Source of the DNA: CAVOJY01 sp963696405
GTDB lineage: Bacteria > Chloroflexota > Limnocylindria > Limnocylindrales > CSP1-4
Direction: 5' to 3'
Assembly (NCBI GenBank): GCA_963696405.1
Contig: CAVOJY010000003.1
Location: forward strand, 124,001 to 188,000
Length of the DNA: 64,000 nucleotides
Shown: positions 51,315-61,098 of the stretch, piece by piece
How positions within the stretch are numbered: position 1 is the stretch's first letter
Layout: each line of letters starts with the position of its first letter
The notes under the pieces: model-generated
Database searches by the model: none
Told to the model about the DNA's origin: nothing
Seen by the model: the letters and a program-made list of their open reading frames with translations, nothing else
Position numbers and translations under genes: made by a program

Positions 51315-52469
51315 CTAAATGCGACCCCGCGGCACCGTCTGCCAGTATGTCTTATTGAACACGATCTTGCCCAAATGCCACACGCGGTTCGGTTTCGGCG
51401 GGTGGGGCGGGTTGTCGTAGTCGAACTGGAGGAGCGTGCCCTTCCCGTCGCCGACCTCGAAGAAGCACATGACCCGGCCCGTGTAGTTGCCTTCCTTGGC
51501 CCGGACGTGGCGCCCGTCGACGGCGGCGATGATCCGCTCGGCCACCACCGGCGCCTCGAAGTGAGCGGTTGACCCCGCCTTCGAGAGCGGCAGGTCGGTG
51601 GCATCGCCGACAGCGAACACGTTCGCCCGTCCGCCCACCTGCAGCGTGTGTTTGTCGGTGGGCAGCCACCCCGACCGCGGCGCGAGGCCGCTGTCGACCA
51701 GCACCTGGGCGCCCTTGTGCGGCGGCACGAGGATGAGAAGGTCGTACGGGAACTCCTCGCCCTCCAGGCTGGCCACGACCTTCCTCGCCGGGTCGATGGT
51801 CTCGACGTTGAAGAACGTGTGGAGCTCGATGTGCCGCTTCGTCATTTCGGCCTCGATCATCGGGCTCACCTCCTCGATGGTGAACGCCCGGTTGATCGGG
51901 GAGAAGAAGTGCATTTCCGTCTTGTTCCGGATCTTGCGGTCGCGCAGTTCGGTCTCGATGAGGAGCGCGACCTCGAGCGGCGCCGGCGGGCACTTGTACG
52001 GGATGCCGGCGATGCCGATGACGATCCGGCCGCCCTTGAAGGCGTCGAGCGCCTTGCGGAGCCGAAGTGCCGCCTCCGGCGTGTAGAAGTGGTACGCCTC
52101 CTCGGAGAAGTGCTCGATCTCCTCCGGCACGATCCGCGCCCCCAGGGCCACCACCAGGTAGTCGTAGGGGAGGATGGTGCCGTCGCCGAGCGAGACAGTC
52201 TGGGCCTGGTCGTCGATCGCCGTGACTTCGCCGATGACAAGGTTGACGAGCCGGTCGAGCAGCGACCGCTCCGGCCGCCGGAGGTTCTCGACGCGCTCGC
52301 CCCCCATGGCGATGTACATGTAGCCCGGCTGGTAGTAGTGCTGGCCCGTCGCATCGACGACGGTGATGCTGACCTCGTTCGCGATGATCCGCTTGCGCAG
52401 CTTCTTCACGATGAGGTTCGCGGTCAGCGTTCCTCCTACACCGCCGCCGAGGATGACGACCCGCTGCAT
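51315..52469 (-). CDS. FAD-dependent oxidoreductase, sulfide:quinone oxidoreductase-like
   Basis: 384 residues from ATG 52469 (AGGAAGCAG in front, 10 nt after the TusA stop). FAD fold QRVVILGGGVGGTLTANLI; HYYQPGYMYIAMGG as in SQR; YDYLVVALGARIVPE; GIPYKCPPAPLEVALLIE contains the conserved redox Cys; second FAD motif ANVFAVGDATDLPLSKAGST; VMCFFEVGDGKG has another Cys. Type-specific residues for sulfide oxidation are only partly visible, but its place with TusA/DsrE genes favours sulfide or persulfide oxidation to quinone over NADH dehydrogenase. Confidence 0.82.
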   Translation of the reverse strand: MQRVVILGGGVGGTLTANLIVKKLRKRIIANEVSITVVDATGQHYYQPGYMYIAMGGERVENLRRPERSLLDRLVNLVIGEVTAIDDQAQTVSLGDGTILPYDYLVVALGARIVPEEIEHFSEEAYHFYTPEAALRLRKALDAFKGGRIVIGIAGIPYKCPPAPLEVALLIETELRDRKIRNKTEMHFFSPINRAFTIEEVSPMIEAEMTKRHIELHTFFNVETIDPARKVVASLEGEEFPYDLLILVPPHKGAQVLVDSGLAPRSGWLPTDKHTLQVGGRANVFAVGDATDLPLSKAGSTAHFEAPVVAERIIAAVDGRHVRAKEGNYTGRVMCFFEVGDGKGTLLQFDYDNPPHPPKPNRVWHLGKIVFNKTYWQTVPRGRI

Positions 52470-52479
52470 CGACTGCTTC

Positions 52480-52731
52480 CTACTTCGCCTTCTCGACGAC
52501 GATCTCGTCGTAGCCCTCGCGGGCATACATGCCCACGAACGTGTGGCCGGCCTTCGCCGTCCACGCCGGGATGTCCACCTTGGAGCCCTTGTCGGCAGAC
52601 CAGACGGCGATCACGTCGCCGACCTGGCCCTCCTTGATGGCGCGAATCAGCTCCATGAGGGGTCCGGGGCAGTAGCTGCCGCGTGCGTCGATCGTGCGGG
52701 TGATGGTCCTGGGGGAGCTCTCGGCGGTCAT
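52480..52731 (-). CDS. TusA-family sulfurtransferase
   Basis: 83 residues. The sulfur-carrying Cys is in IDARGSYCPGPLMELIRAIK, the CPxP-type motif. The C-terminal half (VWSADKGSKVDIPAWTAKAG) is standard. Carries persulfide between proteins such as DsrE2 and a downstream acceptor. First copy next to the SQR-like gene; a second TusA lies two genes upstream. Confidence 0.88.
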   Translation of the reverse strand: MTAESSPRTITRTIDARGSYCPGPLMELIRAIKEGQVGDVIAVWSADKGSKVDIPAWTAKAGHTFVGMYAREGYDEIVVEKAK

Positions 52732-52771
52732 GCGGATCTGCCTTTCGCGTGTTTCCGAGTCCCGCGTGCGG

Positions 52772-52796
52772 CACCGGCCGGGCTGCCCGGCCGGTG
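52772..52796 (-). terminator. Intercistronic hairpin in the sulfur operon
   Basis: CACCGGCCGGG-ctg-CCCGGCCGGTG: 11 perfect GC-rich pairs with a 3-nt loop in the 82-bp gap between dsrE2 and tusA. It may attenuate transcription or stabilise the processed mRNA. No U-tract. Confidence 0.45.
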
Positions 52797-52813
52797 TGGA
52801 ACCCGGCGGCGGT

Positions 52814-53362
52814 TCAGATGAAGAGGTCGGCGGTGTTCGGCTGGGTCATGAGTTCGAGGACCGTGGCTGCGCCCACAGGCTCGCCGAGCCCGTCGATCAT
52901 GTCCTCGCGCTTGAGGCCGTACAGGTCCATGGTCATCTGGCACGGCATGAAGTCCACTCCCATCGCCATGCAGGCCTCGAGCAGCTCCGGCAGTCCGGCG
53001 ACGTTGTACTGCTTGCGGAGCTTGCCGATCATCCAGCCGCCCATGCCGAAGAAGTTCATCTTCGACATCTTGGTGTGGCTGATCCCCGGGCGCTGCATGA
53101 ACGACAGCATCTTCTGCATCCAGTTGTCGCCGGTGATGCGCTTCTCGTCCTTGACGAACGGGAGCAGCCCCCAGAACGTCAGGAATACGTGCGTCTTCAT
53201 GCCGCCGGCGGCGGCCGCGGAGGCGAGGATCAGCGTCGGCATGACCTTGTCGAACTCGCTGCTCCAGTTGATGATGACGAGCTGCCTCGTTGGCGCCTCA
53301 GGTTCGGGCGCGGCCTGTGGCGCGGGGGCAGTGGCGAGGATGGGCTCGAGGGTTGCGGTCAT
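52814..53362 (-). CDS. DsrE2-like DsrE/DsrF/DrsH family protein
   Basis: 182 residues. A Pro/Ala-rich N-terminus is followed by LVIINWSSEFDKVMPTLILA, MKTHVFLTFWGLLPFVKDEK, GMGGWMIGKLRKQYNVAGLP and MGVDFMPCQMTMDLYGLKRE with the conserved Cys. DsrE2 proteins are membrane-associated or soluble sulfur carriers that work with TusA and rhodanese in sulfur oxidation. Here it lies between two TusA genes. Confidence 0.88.
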   Translation of the reverse strand: MTATLEPILATAPAPQAAPEPEAPTRQLVIINWSSEFDKVMPTLILASAAAAGGMKTHVFLTFWGLLPFVKDEKRITGDNWMQKMLSFMQRPGISHTKMSKMNFFGMGGWMIGKLRKQYNVAGLPELLEACMAMGVDFMPCQMTMDLYGLKREDMIDGLGEPVGAATVLELMTQPNTADLFI

Positions 53363-53387
53363 CGGTCGGTCCCTGCTTCCGTGGTGA

Positions 53388-53624
53388 CTACTTCTTCCGG
53401 ATGACGAAGCGGTAGACGGTGCCGTCCACGCTCGACTCGACCATGGGGTTGCCGGTCGACCTCGACCATGCGTCGAAGTCCTTCACCGATCCGGCGTCGG
53501 TCGCGAGCACCTCGATGAGCGCCCCCGACTCGACCTGCTTGATGGCCTGCGCGGTCTTCACGATGGGCATCGGGCAGGACAGCCCCTTGGCGTCCACCGT
53601 GAGGGCGATCTGTTCTGCGGTCAT
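53388..53624 (-). CDS. TusA-family sulfurtransferase (second copy)
   Basis: 78 residues, VDAKGLSCPMPIVKTAQAIK with the CPxP active Cys, and VLATDAGSVKDFDAWSRSTG following the normal fold. Differs clearly from the other TusA, so the two probably serve different partners. 27 nt after the DsrE gene, 25 nt before dsrE2. Confidence 0.9.
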   Translation of the reverse strand: MTAEQIALTVDAKGLSCPMPIVKTAQAIKQVESGALIEVLATDAGSVKDFDAWSRSTGNPMVESSVDGTVYRFVIRKK

Positions 53625-53651
53625 TCGTTGACTCCCCTTTCTCCTGGATGA

Positions 53652-54065
53652 CTAGATGAAGACGATCTGACCCTCGCCGGCGGCGAACATGAAGGACGCC
53701 ACGCCTTCGACGCCGTCCACGATGGGGTCAAGGTCGTCGTGCTCGATGTGGAAGAGGTCCATCGTGAGCGAGCACCCCTGGATGGTGACTTCGCCGATGT
53801 CCTTGGCCTGCTGGAAGACCTCCTTCCAGCTCGACTGGCCGGCGGCCCGGAGCGCCGCCATCGCGGCACGCCCAGCTTCTCCAGCCTCCGGCGACGCGCC
53901 GTGGTCGAGATCGATGCGGTCCCTGCGGAAGGCGTCCACGGCCCAGTACTGGAGAAAGACGTGGACCGGACGGCCGGTCGCGGCCGCTCCGGCGGTGAGG
54001 ACCGCGGCGGCCTGGAGCCTGTCGTCCGTGCCGGAGAAGAGGACGATGGAGAGCTGATCGCTCAC
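53652..54065 (-). CDS. DsrE-family protein
   Basis: 137 residues. IVLFSGTDDRLQAAAVLTAG, PVHVFLQYWAVDAFRRD and EVTIQGCSLTMDLFHIEHDD with the conserved Cys mark a DsrE-type sulfur carrier. GTG start; its first bases overlap the ArsR stop (GTGA), so both are translationally coupled. Confidence 0.85.
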   Translation of the reverse strand: MSDQLSIVLFSGTDDRLQAAAVLTAGAAATGRPVHVFLQYWAVDAFRRDRIDLDHGASPEAGEAGRAAMAALRAAGQSSWKEVFQQAKDIGEVTIQGCSLTMDLFHIEHDDLDPIVDGVEGVASFMFAAGEGQIVFI

Positions 54066-54439
54066 GTGGCGCCTCCGGGTGCTGGGATAACCCCGGACGG
54101 CCCGGGGGCAGGATGGCTGTTCGCCGGGTGCTCCGCCGACATGTCGGCGAGCCGCGCGATCCGCCGCTGCAGGACGCCCTTCATGATGTCGCAGGCGACG
54201 ATGATGTCCGGGTCGGCGAGCCGGTAATGGACCTCCCGGCCGTCGCGCTCGCCCTCCACAAGGCCGGCGGCGCGCATGACCGACAGGTGCTGCGAGACGT
54301 TCGGCTGGCTGATGCCGAGCTCATCCGCGAGCCGGCCTACCTCCTTCGGGCCCTCAGCGAGGATGTGGAGGATCTCGAGCCGCCGAGGGCTGGACAGCGT
54401 CTTGAGCACTTCCGCCTGGAGAGGGAAGATCGGGTCCAT
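54062..54439 (-). CDS. ArsR/SmtB-family regulator of the sulfur operon
   Basis: ~125 residues. Winged helix: LKTLSSPRRLEILHILAEGP, RLADELGISQPNVSQHLSVM, RAAGLVEGERDGREVHYRL. Only one Cys is present (DPDIIVACDIMKGVL, helix 5). Persulfide sensors of the BigR/SqrR type use two, so either a different chemistry or intermolecular disulfide is implied. ATG at 54439 rather than the TTG just before it. First gene of the operon; probably autoregulatory. Confidence 0.85.
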   Translation of the reverse strand: MDPIFPLQAEVLKTLSSPRRLEILHILAEGPKEVGRLADELGISQPNVSQHLSVMRAAGLVEGERDGREVHYRLADPDIIVACDIMKGVLQRRIARLADMSAEHPANSHPAPGPSGVIPAPGGAT

Positions 54440-54450
54440 CAATGCGCATC

Positions 54451-54476
54451 CTAATACATGCGCACCTGAGCATTAG
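54451..54476 (-). promoter_or_regulatory. Sulfur-operon promoter/operator
   Basis: Inverted repeat CTAATAC (54451-54457) and GCATTAG (54470-54476), one mismatch, 12-bp spacer, overlapping a TAGGAT-type -10 just before the arsR ATG. ATGCGCA is also directly repeated on both sides of the left arm. Length and AT-rich arms fit an ArsR-family operator. Confidence 0.45.
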
Positions 54477-54653
54477 TGCAGAAGGGCCCCGTTTGCCTGG
54501 GCCGAATGGCCCGTCCATGCGAGGCGGTGCGCCATGGCGCCGGTCGGATGCGCGCGTTGTCGGCCAATCGGCCCCTTCGGCACTTGATGCCGGGTGTAGC
54601 GCGCCGCACGATGAGCCCACGTACCGAGCGTCTGCACGGAGGCCAAGTCAAGG

Positions 54654-54929
54654 ATGGCGGTCTCGCTCCCGGCGACGCCCGACGCCGACGCCGAAGTCGT
54701 TCCCTGGTTTCCCCTACTCATCAATGCGGCTCGCTGCAAGGGCTGCGAGCTGTGCATCGCCGCCTGCTCCAAGGGCGTCCTCGCGCTCGATCCAACGACG
54801 GTCAACGCCCTCGGCTACCACCCGGTCGTGGTCGTCGCGCCCGAGAAGTGCACCGCCGACGCGTTCTGCGCCCGGGTCTGTCCGGACGCGGTCTTCACCG
54901 TCTTCGCGCCCAGGAGGGAGGCGAAATGA
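54654..54929 (+). CDS. Ferredoxin subunit of 2-oxoacid:ferredoxin oxidoreductase (one Cys replaced by Asp)
   Basis: 91 residues, delta-subunit type with two [4Fe-4S] sites. Site 1 is complete: CKGCELCIAACSKGV. Site 2 reads CTADAFCARVCPD: the second Cys of C-x2-C-x2-C is Asp, as in some [3Fe-4S]/[4Fe-4S] interconvertible ferredoxins. It shuttles electrons from the alpha/beta subunits. Overlaps the next gene by ATGA; first of the four-gene operon, divergent from the sulfur operon. Confidence 0.85.
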   Translation: MAVSLPATPDADAEVVPWFPLLINAARCKGCELCIAACSKGVLALDPTTVNALGYHPVVVVAPEKCTADAFCARVCPDAVFTVFAPRREAK

Positions 54930-56061
54930 CGATCGCGTCCGAGCCGGTGGCGGAGGACGAAGCCCTCGCCCGAGCCGGGGCGCCCGAGCGCCCACGCCGC
55001 GTTCTCATGAAGGGAAACGAGGCGATCGCCGAGGCGGCCGTCCGGGCCGGCTGTGACGCCTACTTCGGCTACCCGATCACGCCGCAGGCGGAGCTCCTGG
55101 AGTGGATGGCCCGCCGGATGCCGGAGGAGGGTCGGGTGTTCGTGCAGGCGGAGAGCGAGCTCGGCGCGATCAACATGGCGCTGGGCGCGGCCGCGACCGG
55201 CGCCCGGGTGCTCGTCTCGTCGTCGAGCCCGGGGATCAGCCTCATGGCCGAGGGGCTGAGCTACATGGCGGGCTCGCGGCTCCCGGTGGTGGTCGTGAAC
55301 GTCATGCGGGGTGGGCCCGGTCTCGGCTCGATCCAGCCGTCGCAGTCGGACTACTTCCAGGCGACCAAGGGACACGGCCACGGCGACTACCGGACGCCCG
55401 TACTCGCGCCATCGTCCATCGGCGAGGCCATGGAGCTGATGCCGGTCGCCTTCGAGCTGGCGGAGCGGTACCGGACGCCCGTGATCGTCCTTACGGATGG
55501 GTTGCTCGGCCAGGCCATGGAGCCGGTTGAGCAGCGCTTCCGGGAACCGGAGCGGGCGCCGCAGCCGTGGGTCCTGGCCGGAGCGGACGGGCGGCCGCCG
55601 CGCGTCGTGAAGTCGCTCCACCTCGACCCCGAGGACCTCGAGGAGCACAACCGGGGACTCCAGGCAACCTATCGCCAGATCGAGGAACGCGAGGTGCGAT
55701 GGGAGGGCGACGAGCTCGCCGATGCCGACCTGGTGATCGCCGCGTACGGCACGGCTGCGCGGGTCTCGCGCACGGCGGTCGCCCGGGCACGCGCCGCCGG
55801 GCTCCGGGCGGGGCTCTTTCGCCCGATCACGCTGTGGCCGTTCCCGGCGGCTGCGCTGGCGGACGTGGCGGGTCGGGCGCGCGGCGTCCTCGTGGTGGAG
55901 ATGTCCGCGGGCCAGATGGTCGAGGACGTCCGGCTTGCCGTCGAGGGGCGCGTCCCGGTCCGGTTCCACGGCCGCATGGGCGGGATGGTGCCATCGCCCG
56001 ACGAGATCATTGAAGCGCTCCGGGACCTCGACCGGGAGGCGGGGCCGAGGAGGGACCCGGC

Positions 56062-56065
<4 letters not shown>
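54926..56065 (+). CDS. 2-oxoacid:ferredoxin oxidoreductase, alpha subunit
   Basis: 379 residues. YFGYPITPQAELLEWMARRM, AESELGAINMALGAAATGAR, VSSSSPGISLMAEGLSYMAG are the alpha-subunit (pyrimidine and core) motifs; VLVVEMSAGQMVEDVRLAVE ends it. The separate-subunit order delta-alpha-beta-gamma fits 2-oxoglutarate (Kor) or 2-oxoisovalerate (Vor) enzymes; I cannot choose the substrate. Confidence 0.9.
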
Positions 56066-56904
<839 letters not shown>

Positions 56905-56908
56905 GGTC

Positions 56909-57496
56909 GTGGAGCACTCGGTCATCATCGCCGGCTTCGGCGGGCAGGGGATCCTCTTCGCCGGCCAGGTGCTGGCGCATGCCGCCATGTACGAGGGCGG
57001 TGAGGTGCTCTGGATCCCGAGCTACGGCCCGGAGATGCGGGGCGGGACGGCGTCGTGCACGGTGATTGTTGGCGATGAGCCGATCGGCTCCCCGGTGGTG
57101 GACCGCCCGGATGCGGTCATCGTGCTCAATCCCCCTTCGCTCGTGAAGTATGGCCCGCGCGTGGTCCCGGGCGGTGTGGTCGTGGTCAACGATTCGCTCG
57201 TCGAGGCGACCGCCGGGCGCGCCGACGTGGACGAGGTACGGGTGTCCTGCACGAAGCTCGCGGGGCAGGCCGGCGACGACCGCGTCGTCAGCATCGTCGC
57301 CCTCGGCGCGTACGTGGCCCGCACCCGGATCGTTGAGCCTGCCACGATCCACGATGTGCTGCGCGATCTCCTGAGCGTGAAGCGGCCGAAGGTTCTCGCG
57401 GCGGACCTGGCTGCGTTTGATGCGGGGCACGCCGCGGCCGGTCCGCGTGCGGGGGCGACGCGCCGCGGGAGCGTTGCGGCGGCGTCGGCGGGGTGA
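56909..57496 (+). CDS. 2-oxoacid:ferredoxin oxidoreductase, gamma subunit
   Basis: 195 residues from GTG 56909, four bases after the beta stop. SVIIAGFGGQGILFAGQVLA, WIPSYGPEMRGGTASCTVIV and VVNDSLVEATAGR are gamma-domain signatures. A longer frame upstream would overlap the beta gene and is rejected. Completes the operon. Confidence 0.9.
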   Translation: MEHSVIIAGFGGQGILFAGQVLAHAAMYEGGEVLWIPSYGPEMRGGTASCTVIVGDEPIGSPVVDRPDAVIVLNPPSLVKYGPRVVPGGVVVVNDSLVEATAGRADVDEVRVSCTKLAGQAGDDRVVSIVALGAYVARTRIVEPATIHDVLRDLLSVKRPKVLAADLAAFDAGHAAAGPRAGATRRGSVAAASAG

Positions 57497-57508
57497 GATT
57501 GGGCGGGG

Positions 57509-57525
57509 GCGTGCTCGCCGAGCAC
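57509..57525 (+). terminator. Hairpin after the oxidoreductase operon
   Basis: CGTGCTC-gcc-GAGCACG, seven pairs and a 3-nt loop, 13 nt past the gamma-subunit stop. No U-run, but the position is right. Confidence 0.4.
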
Positions 57526-57595
57526 GTCAACCGGCCGGCGAGGTGACCTGGCACGGGAGATACGGAAAGGCGTCGCCTACCGGCAGGCGTCGCGC

Positions 57596-57601
57596 TATCC
57601 T
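57596..57601 (+). promoter_or_regulatory. -10-like TATCCT before the secreted-protein gene
   Basis: Third example of TATCCT. Here the ATG at 57630 comes ~28 nt later with its own GAAGGGAGGG, so this transcript would have a short leader. Confidence 0.35.
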
Positions 57602-57629
57602 CGCGGGGCTGGTGAAGGGAGGGACGGTC

Positions 57630-60191
57630 ATGCCTCGCCACCTGGTATGGGTTGGTGCCTTCGCTCTCGCCCTCGGGCTCCTGGCGGTGGCTCTGCCCGC
57701 CCCGCCCGTCGCGGCCAGGGGCGCGGACGGGGCGCAGGTGGCCAAGGTCCGCGAGATCATCACGGGGCTGGGCTACACCGAGACGCCCTACGTCCCCGAC
57801 TCGGCCGGGAGGGAGGTTCCGGCCCTCAAGGTCGACGGAATCGGCGCCCCAGGGCTCGGCGACGAGATCCCGCCGGAGTGCCAACAGATCCCGATCATGT
57901 CAGAAGCCGGACCGACGGTCATCGGGACGCAGATCGCCTACGACGACCGCCCCGGCTCCATGAGTCCGGGCGACACCCGCACGTACTTCACCCTGTACCT
58001 GTTCTCGACGGAGTACCTCGACTGCGCAAACGCATGGGCGAAGCAGCAGTACGACTTCATGAGCGGGAAGTGGCCCACGGTACCGGGACAGCGACCCGTT
58101 CACAGTCGGCGGCTCACCGGCGGTCGTAGCGCGCGAACTACTTCCGCTCGAAGCTGGAAGCCACGCGGGGCGACAGGATCTACTCAGATGAGCGGGAGTG
58201 ACGGGACGCTCAACTGCGGAAACATCCGGGTCGACCTCGGCAACGCACTCATGGACTCGCCAAGGGGAGCGCAACTACCACGCGGAGCTGACAGCAGAGG
58301 CGAAGACAAAGGCCAGGCAGAAGCTCACCGAGATCGGCCAGGCGCTCGCCAACGCGAACGTCTGCAGCGGCTCCTGGCAGTCGCCGGCGAGCGCAACGCC
58401 GGGCCCCTTCGCCGTGGGCCTGGGCTGCCAGTACAGCGCCGAAGAGGGCGTCCTGTGCAGCACCCGCACGTCGAACCAGCCCGCCGGCGCCGGGCCCAGC
58501 GACATCACCTTCGAGTGGACGTACGACGGGACCGTGGACGACGCGCACGTCCGGCGACACGTACGCCCGCCCGGACGCCGAGGTCGACCCCCGGCGAGCA
58601 CACCGATCACCGTCAAGGCCATCGACAACCGGACCAAGACACCTTCCTCGAGCGAGCGCTGGACGTTCACCAAGCCGGGCGGCGGGGGAGCGCAGGAGAG
58701 CGCGGGTGCCTCGGGCGGTCCGGAGTCCGCGGCCCCCGGTTCGCCGGCCGCGGCCGGCTTCACCCTCACCGTGAGTTGCACGAAACAGGAGACAGACGGG
58801 CGTCGTCGAACTCCGAGGTGATCGTCGTCTGCGAGGCGAAGCCATCCGGCCAGCCCGTCGGCGGCTCGCTTGCGTATGCCTGGTCGTGGGACGGGCCGCC
58901 CGTGCCGGGTGCCACGGGCAGCATCCTCACCTCGCAAGTCCATCCCGCCCGGCGACACCGCCACCCACGTCGTCACGGTGAAAGCCACCGACAACGAGCG
59001 GCGCGACGTCGCCCGTCGCCTCCACCAGCGTCGCCCGCTACCGTCCTCGCCGCTCTCCTTCATCCCGCTCGAGGTGTGGGTCGGAGTGAACGACTTCCTC
59101 ACCGGCAAGGCGGATCCCACGCCCCCCGATCCCTCGAAGGACTCCGGCGCGGCTGATCGTCGTCGTCGGTTATCCTCGGCACGGCCGCGGCGGCCGCGGC
59201 GGCGCTTGGCGGGAAGGCCGCCGATTCCCCGCTCGCCAGCGGGCTCGCCACGGCCGCGGGCGGGGTGGCCGACGCAGTGACCGGGATCACTGCTCCGACC
59301 CCCGCCGTCAAGCCGGCAGCGGGAGCGGCGCCCGGTGCCTCCACGGCCATCAAGCCGGCATCGGGAGCCCAGTCCGCCCCGGCCCAGGCCGCGAGCGCCC
59401 AGGCGAGCGCCGCAGCAGCCGGCGGCAGTGGCCCAGCGACGGCCGCCGCAGCGACGACGGCATCCGGGCCTCCTTCCGGCACCTCGGCCGCGGAGGCCTC
59501 CGGCATCGGCGATGCCATGGGCATCCTCGACGGCACCTTCGGCGAAGGTCTCCAGGCGGCCGGGGGAGCCCGTGGTGCGCCTCCGGCCGGTGGATCTCCG
59601 TCCGGCCCTCCCGCGGGGCCGCCGGGCGGAGACGCGGCGCCTGGCCCGGCAACGGTGGGAGACGGTCGGCTGGTGGAAGACCTCCACCAGGCGGAGAAAC
59701 TCGACCGGGAAATCCTGACGGGCGCAGTCCTCACCGGCGACCCCTTCTCGGTCATCGGCGGGAAGCTGCCCGATGCCGAGAGCCCCGAGGCGGCCGCGGC
59801 CGCCGCCGCGACGCAGCCGGCGCGGGAGGCCGTGGAGGACCTGGCGGCCATCAATGTCGGGACTCCGTCGGACCATCTCGAGCACGTCGAGCCGGGCATC
59901 GAGCTCGAGGCCGACGTGGAGCACAAGCGGCTCGAGATGGACCGCCTGCACCAGCAAATCGAGGAAGATGCCGCCCGCAAGCAGCAGCTCGAGAAGGATG
60001 GCCAGGCGGGAACCGACGCGTACCGGGCCGCCGACGAGCAGTGCGAGGCGACGGCCAAGAGGTGGTCCGACGCCGTCGACGACCACAAGCAGGCCCAGCA
60101 GCGCCTGGACCAGTATCGCAAGGACCATCCCCGGAGCGGCTCGCCCGGTGCCGGCGCAGAATCCGGAAGGCCGGGGGGGTCTGGGCGATGA
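57630..60191 (+). pseudogene. Large secreted protein with PKD-like repeats, many frameshifts
   Basis: Starts with a clear signal peptide (VWVGAFALALGLLAVALPAP, then PVAARG). Following segments lie in changing frames: EYLDCANAWAKQQYDFMSGK, NYFRSKLEATRGDRIYSDER, LNCGNIRVDLGNALMD, RNYHAELTAEAKTKARQKLT, then two PKD/Ig-like repeats (DITFEWTYDGTV ... ITVKAIDN and SLAYAWSWDGPPVPGATG ... HVVTVKATDN), FIPLEVWVGVNDFLTGKADP, an Ala-rich helix GTAAAAAAALGGKAAD, and from 59265 to the end one long intact frame. The last part is Ala/Gly/Pro-rich, then coiled-coil (RLEMDRLHQQIEEDAARKQQ). At least six single-base changes would be needed before 59.3 kb. A surface or envelope role is likely; family not recognised. 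Confidence 0.6.
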
Positions 60192-61038
60192 GCCCCGACC
60201 TCCTGCGTGTCATCTCCCTCGCTGCGGTCCTCGTTGCCCTCGTCTTCCTTGTCGTCGCCATCCGGCGGGTGCGGGGCGAGACCGCCGCCTCGCCGCTCGC
60301 GCCGGCGCTGGCCATCATCCTCACCGTCGCCGGGACGTTCCTCTACCTCGTGCTGACGGGAGCGCCGCTCAACCCGGTCCCCGTCGTCGTGGCTGCGCTG
60401 CTCGGCTTCCTCTTCGGGCTGGCGGAGGGCGGGAGGATCCGCCTCGGGCACCGCGGGTCGATGCTCATCCGCCGCGGCGGCGCGGGCTACCTCGTGGTGT
60501 GGGGCGTGGCGCTCGTCCTTGCCGCGGCCCTCGGCCAGGCCGGGTACGCCGCGGCCCAGGCGGCAGGGATCCTGGCCATGATCTTCGCGGCCGGGTGGGC
60601 CACAGGGGCGAACGGTCTGCTCCTCCTGCGGGTGCTCCGGCAGCGCAGCGCGACGGGGGTTCAGCTGGCACCTGCCGTCGCCGCGGCTGCGGCCCCCACC
60701 CCGGCCCCGGTCCCCACCCCGCCCCGGTCCCCACCCCCACCCCGGCGGCACCATCCGCCTGGCTCACGGTCATGCAAGGCCCCGCCAGCGCCCCCTGGGT
60801 CGCCCTGTGGGGCCCCCCGGTCTCGATCGGCCGCGACCCCGCGAGCACCCTCGCCCTCGCGGACGGGTCTGCCTCCTGGGCCCATGCCCGCGTGGAGCTC
60901 CGTGATGGCCGGTGGTACATCTTCGACCTGGGCTCGTCCAACGGGACCTGGGTGAACGGCGTGCGCGTGCCGTGGCACCCGCTCGCCGACGGCGACCAGG
61001 TCCAGCTGGGCACCGCCGTCCTGCGGTTCTCAGCCTGA
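60188..61038 (+). pseudogene. Membrane protein with C-terminal FHA domain, frameshift in the linker
   Basis: Residues ~1-165 form four to five helices (VISLAAVLVALVFLVVAIR, VPVVVAALLGFLFGLAEG, GVALVLAAALGQAGYAAAQA and others). After a Pro/Thr linker coded by CCCCGGTCCCCACCC repeats the frame changes (about 60693-60745). It resumes as an FHA domain: VSIGRDPASTLAL, ASWAHARVELRDGRWYIFDL, GSSNGTWVNGV, with Gly-Arg, Ser-x2-His and Asn-Gly phosphothreonine-binding residues. ATG overlaps the stop of the secreted-protein gene (ATGA), so the two are coupled. The simple repeat makes either slippage or assembly error plausible. Confidence 0.72.
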
Positions 61039-61098
61039 ATTGAGCGAGAGAGAGGAGTGCCCCGCGCGGGCGTGGGTGCCCGCCCGGGCCAGCACGCG

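Noticed and set aside
51315..52469. NADH dehydrogenase (Ndh-2) instead of SQR-like enzyme
   Set aside because: The KCPPAP cysteine and HYYQPGYMY segment favour the SQR group, and neighbours are sulfur carriers. Not fully excluded.
60693..60745. Phase-variable repeat switching the FHA domain
   Set aside because: The CCCCGGTCCCCACCC repeats could slip, but the upstream gene is full of indels outside repeats, so local sequence quality is the better explanation. Kept only as a note.
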